Below, one piece after another: positions 15,745 to 22,186 of a stretch of DNA of 34,610 nt. Positions within the stretch are counted from its first letter, which is position 1. Every line of letters starts with the position of its first letter. The stretch is from Bradyrhizobium sp. AT1 (GTDB lineage: Bacteria; Pseudomonadota; Alphaproteobacteria; Rhizobiales; Xanthobacteraceae): positions 3,694,019 to 3,728,628 of the forward strand of contig NZ_JXDL01000001.1 in NCBI RefSeq assembly GCF_001590795.1. The letters run 5' to 3'. A program made the position numbers and the translations under genes. The notes under the pieces were generated by a model. The model had not been told where the DNA came from, made no database searches, and saw only the letters and a program-made list of their open reading frames with translations.

Positions 15745-16503
15745 TCAGCCTTGTGCCTTCAGGCCCCATTTACCCAGGATCTTGTCGATGCTGCCGTTGG
15801 CCTTGAGCTTCGCCAGCGAGGCGTTGATCTTGCCGAGCAGCGCAGTCTCGCCCTTGCGCACGCCGATGCCGACCGAGCCGACGGTGACGGGCTTGTAGCC
15901 GTCGACGAGACGCACCTCTGGGAATCCGCCCTGCTTCAGATTGTAGGCGAGGATCGGATAATCGGCGTAGCCGGCCTTGAGGCGGCCGGTGTTCACGTCG
16001 CGCAGGATGTCGGGGATGGTGTCGTAGGCTTTCACCTCGGCGAACAGGCCGGTCTTCTTCAGCGCGTCGACGAAGGCGGTGCCGACCTGGGCGCCGACCG
16101 TCTCGCCCTTCAGATCGTCCTGCGTAGCATAGGCCTTGGTATCGCCCTTCGGCACCACCAGGCCCTCGCCATAGGTGTAGATCGGATCGGAGAAGTCGAC
16201 GACCTCCTTGCGCGGCGGCGTGATGAACATCGCGGCGGCAATGATGTCGATCTTGCTCGAGGTCAGCGAGGGGATCAGGGCCGAGAACTGCATCGGCTCG
16301 ATCTGCACGTTGAAGCCGGCATCCTTGCCGACCTCGGTGATGAGATCGACCATGATGCCCTGGATGGTGTTGGTCTTGGTGTCGAGGAAGGTGAAGGGAA
16401 TGCCCGTCGGCGTCGAGCCGACCTTCAGCACCTGCTGCGCCGAGGCCGGCACGACAGTTGCAATCGCGAGTGCCGCCATCGCGGCCTGAACAATACGCTT
16501 CAT
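15745..16503 (-). CDS. Amino acid/amine ABC transporter substrate-binding protein
   Basis: This is a family 3 periplasmic binding protein. A Sec signal peptide (MKRIVQAAMAALAIATVVPASA) is cleaved about residue 22. The mature part has the paired lobes, with GIPFTFLDTKTNTIQGIMVDL and DIIAAAMFITPPRKEVVDFSDP typical of polar amino acid binders. The start at 16503 has GGGGG upstream. The ligand cannot be named; the FAD oxidoreductase in the operon suggests an amine, imino acid or amino acid that is then oxidised. It is the first gene of the operon, and its promoter faces the regulator gene across a region with duplicated palindromes. Confidence 0.93.
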   Translation of the reverse strand: MKRIVQAAMAALAIATVVPASAQQVLKVGSTPTGIPFTFLDTKTNTIQGIMVDLITEVGKDAGFNVQIEPMQFSALIPSLTSSKIDIIAAAMFITPPRKEVVDFSDPIYTYGEGLVVPKGDTKAYATQDDLKGETVGAQVGTAFVDALKKTGLFAEVKAYDTIPDILRDVNTGRLKAGYADYPILAYNLKQGGFPEVRLVDGYKPVTVGSVGIGVRKGETALLGKINASLAKLKANGSIDKILGKWGLKAQG

Positions 16504-16549
16504 CGCATCCCCCTTTGGGTGTGGCCGATGGCGACGCACGCGCATGCCG

Positions 16550-16578
16550 TGATCAGACGTTGTTCTGATCAGACGTTG
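16550..16578. repeat. 13-bp tandem direct repeat in the divergent promoter region
   Basis: TGATCAGACGTTG occurs at 16550-16562 and again, identically, at 16566-16578, 16 bp apart. It lies 47 bases upstream of the binding protein start and could mark a regulator site or a small duplication. Confidence 0.7.
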
Positions 16579-16600
16579 CGGGCCGCACCGTTTCGGCCTA

Positions 16601-16668
16601 TTTTCACCAATATGAAAATTTGGTCACACTTTCGCGGACGATGCAAGTGGTTTTCATGCACATGAAGG
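16601..16668. promoter_or_regulatory. Two operator-like palindromes, 50 bp apart
   Basis: TTTTCA-N6-TGAAAA lies at 16601-16618, and TTTTCA-N6-TGAAGG at 16651-16668. The second also contains the perfect palindrome TTCATG-CA-CATGAA (16653-16666). The left edges are exactly 50 bp apart, close to five helical turns. They lie between the divergent XRE-cupin gene and the ABC operon; the second ends 13 bases before the regulator's start. Autoregulation plus control of the operon by the XRE-cupin protein is the simplest reading (inference). Confidence 0.6.
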
Positions 16669-16680
16669 AAGCGGTTTGAC

Positions 16681-17343
16681 GTGAGCGGTGGCAAAAGAAT
16701 GCGCAAACCGGCCGCCGCAAAGCCGGCGAAACAGGCGAAAGCCAAAGCCGTGACCAAGCCGGCCGAGCCCGCGATGGACGTCGCGGTCGGCCGCCGCATC
16801 CGCGATCTCAGGCGCATCAGGCAATTCTCCCTGGAGAGCGTCGCAGCGCGCACCGAGCTGTCGATCGGCTTCCTCAGCCAGATCGAGCGCGGCCTGTCAT
16901 CACCCTCGCTGCGCGTGCTGGCCACCCTCGCCGACGTGCTCGGCGTCGGCATCGCCGCCTTGTTCGGCGCAAGCCCGAACGCCGACGGCGCCTCCGACCA
17001 GGTGGTGACACGCGGGCTGCAGCGGCCGGAGTTGAAGCTCTGGCGCACCGGCGTGTCCAAACAATTGCTGAGCCCGGCGAGCGCCGACAACAAGCTCAAC
17101 CTGTTCCTGGTGCATCTGGAGCCCGGCGGCTCCACCGGCGACGAGCTCTACACGCATGACGGCGAGGAGGCCGGCCTCGTGCTCGAAGGCGAGATGATGC
17201 TGACAGTGGACAATGAGACCTGGTCGCTGAAGACCGGCGACAGCTTTCGGTTCGCCAGCCGCAGGCCGCACCGGTTTTCCAATCCGGCGCAGGATGCGAA
17301 GGCCGTGGTGCTGTGGGTCAACTGCGTGACGGGGGCGGGGTAG
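16681..17343 (+). CDS. XRE-family regulator with C-terminal cupin domain
   Basis: This 220-residue cytoplasmic transcription factor has an Ala/Lys-rich basic leader (about residues 1-32), a helix-turn-helix of the XRE type (VGRRIRDLRRIRQFSLESVA, then LSIGFLSQIERGLSSPSL) and a cupin sensor domain (LEPGGSTGDELYTHDGEEAG through FRFASRRPHRFSNP). Such proteins often sense amines or amino acids and repress catabolic genes. The start is GTG at 16681 with AAGGAAG upstream; an ATG at 16699 would give a protein six residues shorter. It is divergent from the ABC/FAD oxidoreductase operon, which it most likely controls. A second protein of the same architecture is encoded at 20998. Confidence 0.92.
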   Translation: MSGGKRMRKPAAAKPAKQAKAKAVTKPAEPAMDVAVGRRIRDLRRIRQFSLESVAARTELSIGFLSQIERGLSSPSLRVLATLADVLGVGIAALFGASPNADGASDQVVTRGLQRPELKLWRTGVSKQLLSPASADNKLNLFLVHLEPGGSTGDELYTHDGEEAGLVLEGEMMLTVDNETWSLKTGDSFRFASRRPHRFSNPAQDAKAVVLWVNCVTGAG

Positions 17344-17403
17344 TTTCGCCGAACGCCATCTGCTGGCATGATGTGGGGGCATTCTACGCGAAGGGCCACG
17401 TCG

Positions 17404-17961
17404 ATGGATGACCTCATCATCGCTGCGATACGGCGGCGGCTGAAGACAAAGGCCACCGATCTGGGCCGGCCTCCGCGCGCCGGACTGATCCCCGGCAAGA
17501 CCGGCGATATGGCCTCCGACGAACGGCATCTTCGTTTCCGGCTGCCGCCCCTCCTGAGGCGAATATATGCCGATATCGGCAACGGAGGTTTTGGCCCCGG
17601 ATACGGACTCATCGGACTGACGAACGGCGTTCCCGACGATACCGGCAAGACGGCCGTTGAGATCTACGAGATGCTCCGGAGCGCCTCAGAGCTGGCTTGG
17701 CCGGATGGCCTTCTGCCGATCTGCCATTGGGGATGCGCCATCTACTCCTGTGTCGATTGCCTCGACCCGGATTTCCGGATGCGGATATTCGATCCCAACG
17801 GTCACGATGGCGATGACTGGACCGACGCATTCTTCGAGGAGTCCCTCAGCTTCGAAGACTGGATCACATCGTGGGCATCTGGCGTCAATCTATGGGATGC
17901 CATGTACGGTGATGATGGCCATATCGCCCGGATCATGTCCGCACGTCGCGCGCGGCATTGA
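17404..17961 (+). CDS. SMI1/KNR4 (SUKH) family protein
   Basis: This 185-residue protein has the SUKH-like core: RLPPLLRRIYADIGNGGFGPGYGLIGL around residues 45-71, then CHWGCAIYSCVDC and an aromatic C-terminal block (FEESLSFEDWITSWASGVNLW). Members serve as immunity proteins in polymorphic toxin systems or as general cellular scaffolds. No toxin gene, Rhs/YD repeat or secretion gene is adjacent, so this is an orphan copy. I chose the ATG at 17404, with GAAGGG upstream; an ATG at 17368 is possible. There is no signal peptide. Its target is unknown. Confidence 0.8.
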   Translation: MDDLIIAAIRRRLKTKATDLGRPPRAGLIPGKTGDMASDERHLRFRLPPLLRRIYADIGNGGFGPGYGLIGLTNGVPDDTGKTAVEIYEMLRSASELAWPDGLLPICHWGCAIYSCVDCLDPDFRMRIFDPNGHDGDDWTDAFFEESLSFEDWITSWASGVNLWDAMYGDDGHIARIMSARRARH

Positions 17962-18086
17962 CGCGCGGGTCGCGAACTCATCCCGTCATCAGTCGGGGCG
18001 CATAAAGCGGCCATCTCAGCAGCAACGGCTCTGCCATTGCGACGAGGGTGACGGTGATGGATTTGGACGCGCGCTGCCTCCGCACT

Positions 18087-18171
18087 GTCATTGCGAGGAG
18101 CCCTTGCGACGAAGCAATCCAGACTGCCTCCGTGGAGGGATCCTGGATTGCTTCGCTGCGCTCGCAATGAC
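18087..18171. repeat. Dispersed palindromic repeat (GTCATTGCGAG type)
   Basis: The ends GTCATTGCGAG (18087-18097) and CTCGCAATGAC (18161-18171) are perfectly complementary. An inner pair GAAGCAATCCA/TGGATTGCTTC (18111-18121 and 18144-18154) extends the fold. I recognise it as a widespread intergenic repeat of Bradyrhizobium and its relatives. It lies between convergent genes and, with 17962-18086, accounts for the gene-free stretch here. Confidence 0.8.
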
Positions 18172-18184
18172 GGACTGAGAGGGT

Positions 18185-19450
18185 CTACCCGAACCGGTGA
18201 TTATACCGGTCCACTGTCAGCGCAGTCACGTCGATGTCCGGCTTCTTGCCCGACAGCATGTCGGCGAGCACGCGCCCCGAGCCGCAGGACATGGTCCAAC
18301 CGAGTGTACCGTGGCCGGTGTTGAGGTGGAGATTGGCGTATTGCGTCGGGCCGATCACGGGCGGACCGTCCGGCGTCATCGGGCGCAGGCCGCTCCAGAA
18401 CGTCGCCTTGTCGAGATCGCCGCCGCGCGGAAACAAATCGGTCAGCGAATGATCGAGCGTGGCGCGCCGCGCGTCGTAGAGCTTGTCCGAATAGCCCGAG
18501 ATTTCGGCGGTGCCGCCGACGCGGATGCGATTCCCCAAGCGCGTGATAGCGACCTTGTAGCTTTCGTCCATCACGGTGGATTCCGGCGCGCCCGAGGCGT
18601 CCTTGATCGGCACCGTGATCGAATAGCCCTTCACCGGATAGACCGGCAACGAAATGCCGAGCGGGGCTGCGAGCCGCGACGAATAGCTGCCGAGCGCGAG
18701 CACGTAAGCGTCGGCCTGCAACATCCCGGCACTGGTCGCGACACCGCTGACGCGCGCGCCCTCGGTGACGATGCGGTCGATCGAGGTCTTGAACATGAAG
18801 CGCACGCCGAGCGCCTGGGCGTGCCTGGCCAGCGCCTGCGTGAACATGTGGCAGTCGCCGGTCTCGTCCTGCGGCAGACGAAGCCCGCCGACGAACTTCT
18901 CCTTCACCCCAGCGAGCGCCGGCTCGACCGCGATGCAGCCCTCGCGGCTCAGCACCTCGAAGGGCACGCCATATTGCTTGAGCACGGCGATGTCCTCGGC
19001 CGTGCCGTCGAGCTGCGCCTGGTAGCGGAACAGCTGCAGCGTGCCTTGCGAGCGCTCGTCATACTGAATGCCGATATCGCGGCGCAGATCGCGCAGGGAA
19101 TCGCGGCTGTATTCCGCGATCGGGATCATCCGGCTCTTGTTGACGGCGTAACGCGCGCTGGTGCAGTTGCGCAGCATCTTCAGCAGCCAGACCCACATGA
19201 CGGGATCGAGCTTCGGCCGGATCACCAGTGGGCCGTGCTTCATCAGAAGCCACTTCACCGCCTTCACCGGCACGCCGGGGCCGGCCCAGGGCGAGGAATA
19301 GCCCGGCGAGACCTCGCCGGCATTGGCGAAGGAGGTCTCCAGCGCCGGCTCGGGTTGACGGTCGACGACCGTCACCTCGTGGCCGGCACGTGCGAGGTAG
19401 TAGGCAGAGGTGACACCGATGACACCGCTGCCGAGGATCAAGACTTTCAC
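18185..19450 (-). CDS. dadA: D-amino acid dehydrogenase (DadA-like)
   Basis: This 421-residue FAD enzyme oxidatively deaminates D-amino acids and passes electrons to the respiratory chain at the inner membrane. The N-terminal [30 protein letters not shown] is the FAD Rossmann motif. [20 protein letters not shown] and the C-terminal [17 protein letters not shown] are typical DadA signatures. Length and motifs match the E. coli type well. The start is GTG at 19450, with GGGAG upstream. It is 70 bases after the aminotransferase gene on the same strand and probably shares its transcript. No alanine racemase (dadX) gene is present. Paralogues with other imino or amino acid substrates exist, so the substrate is less sure than the family. 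Confidence 0.88.
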   Translation of the reverse strand: MKVLILGSGVIGVTSAYYLARAGHEVTVVDRQPEPALETSFANAGEVSPGYSSPWAGPGVPVKAVKWLLMKHGPLVIRPKLDPVMWVWLLKMLRNCTSARYAVNKSRMIPIAEYSRDSLRDLRRDIGIQYDERSQGTLQLFRYQAQLDGTAEDIAVLKQYGVPFEVLSREGCIAVEPALAGVKEKFVGGLRLPQDETGDCHMFTQALARHAQALGVRFMFKTSIDRIVTEGARVSGVATSAGMLQADAYVLALGSYSSRLAAPLGISLPVYPVKGYSITVPIKDASGAPESTVMDESYKVAITRLGNRIRVGGTAEISGYSDKLYDARRATLDHSLTDLFPRGGDLDKATFWSGLRPMTPDGPPVIGPTQYANLHLNTGHGTLGWTMSCGSGRVLADMLSGKKPDIDVTALTVDRYNHRFG

Positions 19451-19520
19451 GCTTCGTCAAACTCCCGCGGCATCACGCTCGCCGCTGCAAGGATACAACT
19501 CGCAATGGCGAGAGCAATTA

Positions 19521-20849
19521 TCAGGCCACCCGCTTGATGGCGTCGCCGAGAATCGAGACGATATCGTCGATGTGGCTCTTCTCGACGATCAACGGCGGCG
19601 ACAGCGCGAAGGAGTCGCCGCTCATGCGGAAGTACAGCCCGCGATTGAAGCAGTCGACCATGACGTCGTAGCCACGCGCACCGACCGCACCATCGCGCGG
19701 CGACAGCTCCACCGCGCCCATCAGGCCGCAATTGCGGATGTCGATGACGTTCGGCAGCCCCTTCAGCGAATGCAGCGCATCGCGCCAATATTCGGCGATC
19801 GAGGCACCGCGCGTCAGCAGGCCCTCGTCCTTGTAGATGTCGAGCGTCGCGATACCCGCGGCGCAGGCGGTCGGATGCGCGGAGTAAGTGTAGCCGTGGA
19901 ACAGCTCCATGACGTTCTCCGGACCGATCATCATGGCGTCGTGCACCTTGCGGTGCGCGAACACCGCGCCGCAGGGAATGGTGCCGTTGGTGATGCCCTT
20001 GGCCGTCGTCATCAGGTCCGGCGTGACGCCGAAGAAATTGGCGGCGAACGGCGTGCCGAGGCGGCCGAAGCCGGTGATGACCTCGTCGAAGATCAGGAGG
20101 ATGCCGTGCTTGTCGCAGATCTCGCGCAGGCGCTGCAGATAGCCCTTCGGCGGCGGCAGCACCGCGGTCGAGCCCGGCACCGGCTCGACGATGACGGCGG
20201 CGATGGTTTCGGCGCCATGCAAGGCGACCAGACGCTCGAGATCGTCGGCGAGCTCGGCGCCATGCTCCGGCTGATCCTTGGCGAAGGCGTTACGGGTGAG
20301 GTCGTGGGTGTGGCGGATGTGATCGACGCCCGGCAGCAGGGTGGCGAAGGCGCGTCGGTTCGCGACCATGCCGCCGACCGAGGTGCCGCCGAAGCCGACG
20401 CCGTGATAGCCGCGCTCACGGCCGATCAGCCGGGTGCGGCTGGCTTGGCCGTTGGCGCGGTGATAGGCCAGCGCGATCTTCAGCGCGGTGTCGACCGACT
20501 CGGAGCCGGAATTGGTGAAGAAGATGCGGTCGAGGCCCTTCGGCGCGATCTCGGCGAGACGCTCGGCGAAGTCGAACGCAAGCGGATGGCCCATCTGAAA
20601 CGACGGCGCGAAGTCCAGCGTCATCAGCTGGCGCTCGACCGCGGCGGCGATCTGCTTGCGGCCGTGGCCGGCATTGACGCACCACAGGCCGGCGGAGCCG
20701 TCGATCACCTTGCGGCCATCGACCGTGGTGTAGTGCATGCCCTCGGCCGAGGAGAACAGGCGCGGTGCCTTCTTGAATTGCCGGTTGGCCGTGAACGGCA
20801 TCCAGAACGAGTCGGTCTTGATAGTGTTCGGAATCTGATGAAGGGTCAC
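19521..20849 (-). CDS. Omega-amino acid:pyruvate aminotransferase (class III)
   Basis: This 442-residue PLP enzyme moves the terminal amino group of beta-alanine or a similar omega-amino acid or amine to pyruvate. The N-terminal FWMPFTANRQFK is diagnostic of the beta-alanine:pyruvate type. Also visible are TNSGSESVDTALK, the PLP-binding IFDEVITGFGRLG, and the Schiff-base lysine in TTAKGITNG. I chose GTG at 20849 because AAAGGAG lies upstream and the protein then begins MTLHQIPNTIKTDSFW, as in relatives; upstream in-frame ATGs give an unrelated extension. It leads a probable operon with dadA and is divergent from an XRE-cupin regulator. Amine breakdown to semialdehydes and alanine is the likely role. 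Confidence 0.92.
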   Translation of the reverse strand: MTLHQIPNTIKTDSFWMPFTANRQFKKAPRLFSSAEGMHYTTVDGRKVIDGSAGLWCVNAGHGRKQIAAAVERQLMTLDFAPSFQMGHPLAFDFAERLAEIAPKGLDRIFFTNSGSESVDTALKIALAYHRANGQASRTRLIGRERGYHGVGFGGTSVGGMVANRRAFATLLPGVDHIRHTHDLTRNAFAKDQPEHGAELADDLERLVALHGAETIAAVIVEPVPGSTAVLPPPKGYLQRLREICDKHGILLIFDEVITGFGRLGTPFAANFFGVTPDLMTTAKGITNGTIPCGAVFAHRKVHDAMMIGPENVMELFHGYTYSAHPTACAAGIATLDIYKDEGLLTRGASIAEYWRDALHSLKGLPNVIDIRNCGLMGAVELSPRDGAVGARGYDVMVDCFNRGLYFRMSGDSFALSPPLIVEKSHIDDIVSILGDAIKRVA

Positions 20850-20959
20850 GGCCGCGCTCCTTTGCTGACCCGCTAGCAGAGGCACGGCTTGGAATGCGCA
20901 ACAAGTCCTTTTCTGCTCAGCCGCAACCCATTGATTTGTCTGGGGCTGCTGGTCCATAT

Positions 20960-20974
20960 TTGCGCGATCCGCAA
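20960..20974. promoter_or_regulatory. Small dyad upstream of the second XRE-cupin gene
   Basis: TTGCG-CGATC-CGCAA lies 24 bases upstream of the regulator start in the 148-base divergent region. It is a possible operator; it does not match the palindromes at 16601 and 16651. Confidence 0.25.
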
Positions 20975-20997
20975 CACCAGCAACACGGGACTTGGGC

Positions 20998-21546
20998 ATG
21001 AGCGTCGACATCGGTGGACGACTGCGATTCATCCGGGCGCGCCACAAGCTGTCGCAACGGGAACTCGCCAAGCGCGCCGGGGTCACCAATTCGACGATCT
21101 CGCTGATCGAGTCCAACCAGATGAACCCCTCCGTCGGGGCGCTCAAGCGCATCCTCGACGGCATCCCGATGGGGCTCGCCGAGTTCTTCGCGCTGGAGCC
21201 GGAGTTAAGGCGCAAGATTTTCTACCGCGCCGAGGAGCTGACCGAGGTCGGCAAGAAGCCGATCTCGTTCCGGCAGGTCGGCGACAATCTGTTCGGCCGT
21301 AGCCTGCAGATCCTGAAGGAGCGCTACGAGCCTGGCAGCGACACCGGCCGCGTCCACCTCGTCCATGAGGGCGAGGAAGGCGGCATCGTGATCTCGGGCA
21401 AGCTCGAGGTCACGGTCGAGGACGAGCGGCGCGTCCTCAATCCCGGCGACGCCTATTATTTCGAGAGCCGCCGTCCGCACCGCTTCCGCTGCGTCGGCGG
21501 CAAGCCCTGCGAAGTGATCTCGGCCTGCACGCCACCGACATTCTGA
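20998..21546 (+). CDS. XRE-family regulator with cupin domain (PuuR-like)
   Basis: This 182-residue transcription factor has an N-terminal XRE helix-turn-helix (LRFIRARHKLSQRELAKRAG, then TNSTISLIESNQMNPSVGAL) and a C-terminal cupin (YEPGSDTGRVHLVHEGEEGG to YYFESRRPHRFRC). It resembles PuuR-type repressors of polyamine catabolism. The ATG at 20998 is preferred; a TTG two codons upstream is possible. It is divergent from the omega-aminotransferase/dadA pair and is the natural candidate to control it. It shares domain order with the 16681 regulator but lacks that protein's basic leader and differs in its linker. Confidence 0.92.
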   Translation: MSVDIGGRLRFIRARHKLSQRELAKRAGVTNSTISLIESNQMNPSVGALKRILDGIPMGLAEFFALEPELRRKIFYRAEELTEVGKKPISFRQVGDNLFGRSLQILKERYEPGSDTGRVHLVHEGEEGGIVISGKLEVTVEDERRVLNPGDAYYFESRRPHRFRCVGGKPCEVISACTPPTF

Positions 21547-21682
21547 GCGCGGCCGCCCATCGCATGTCCTGCGCCGACACCGATAGATTACGGAGCTTGA
21601 GCCATCTCAATTTCCGCAACGGCCAGGCGCGATATATTACGAAACGTAGCCGAGCAGCCTGGCTTAGAGGTGCTGAGGTTAT

Positions 21683-21711
21683 GGCCCCGGACTCCTAGGC
21701 TCTCCGGGGCC
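21683..21711. promoter_or_regulatory. Stem-loop ahead of a small gene
   Basis: GGCCCCGGA (21683-21691) pairs with TCCGGGGCC (21703-21711) around an 11-base loop. It ends 22 bases before the ATG of the 52-residue gene. It could be an upstream terminator or a 5' leader element; there is no T-run. Confidence 0.45.
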
Positions 21712-21733
21712 GCTTCGTAGACGGAGCTCGCGC

Positions 21734-21892
21734 ATGAAGACCACCCCAGCCAATGTCCAAGCTGAAGCCGTGCCCAGCATACCTCTGCGTGATGCGGACA
21801 AGCTCCACTCGCGCGAGCTGCGCAAGGCGATCGCCGAATATATCGAGCAGCAGCGAGAAGCGGTGAAGGCGCTCCGCAGGAAGCTGAACTGA
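21734..21892 (+). CDS. Small helical hypothetical protein, 52 aa
   Basis: I do not recognise a family. The ATG at 21734 has GGAG about nine bases upstream. After a 22-residue flexible N-terminus, residues 24-52 form a continuous charged helix (HSRELRKAIAEYIEQQREAV and beyond, ending RRKLN), suitable for a short coiled coil. There is no signal peptide. It stands alone between the XRE-cupin gene and a repeat region, with a stem-loop just upstream. The amphipathic pattern and the RBS argue for a real gene, but the length leaves doubt. Confidence 0.5.
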   Translation: MKTTPANVQAEAVPSIPLRDADKLHSRELRKAIAEYIEQQREAVKALRRKLN

Positions 21893-22029
21893 CCGGATCG
21901 GCGCGACGGCACGGCCTCGACCGCTCGGCTGCTCCCGGCGCGGGCCTCTGCCGACATCGACAATTTTTCGGGCTCGATCCGCTAGAGCGGAGATGTCTTT
22001 AGGTTGAATCGATGGCCGCGGGTCTTTCA

Positions 22030-22147
22030 CCTCTCCCGCTTGCTGGAGAGGTTGCGCCAAAGGCGCGGGTGAGGGCTTTCTCCTCTAGGGGAGTGTCCCA
22101 TTGCGGATACACCCTCTCGCCAACCCTCTCCCGCAAGCGGGAGAGGG
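22030..22147. repeat. Dispersed palindromic repeat (CCTCTCCCGC type)
   Basis: CCTCTCCCGCTTGC (22030-22043) is complementary to GCAAGCGGGAGAGG (22133-22146). The right end also folds alone: CCCTCTCCCGC (22124-22134)/GCGGGAGAGGG (22137-22147). This is a familiar intergenic repeat in alphaproteobacteria. It fills most of the 294-base gap 21893-22186, where I see nothing else coding. Confidence 0.8.
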
Positions 22148-22186
22148 AGCGCACCTCCGTCGTCGCGACGATCGAGCTTCAACCTT

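Noticed and set aside
18197..20876. Long plus-strand open frames opposite dadA and the aminotransferase
   Set aside because: No domain is recognisable, and both regions have convincing minus-strand enzymes with RBS and signature motifs.
21640..21725. Possible tRNA or structured RNA around the 21683 hairpin
   Set aside because: There is no T-arm (GTTCGA) sequence and no acceptor stem; only one simple stem is supported.
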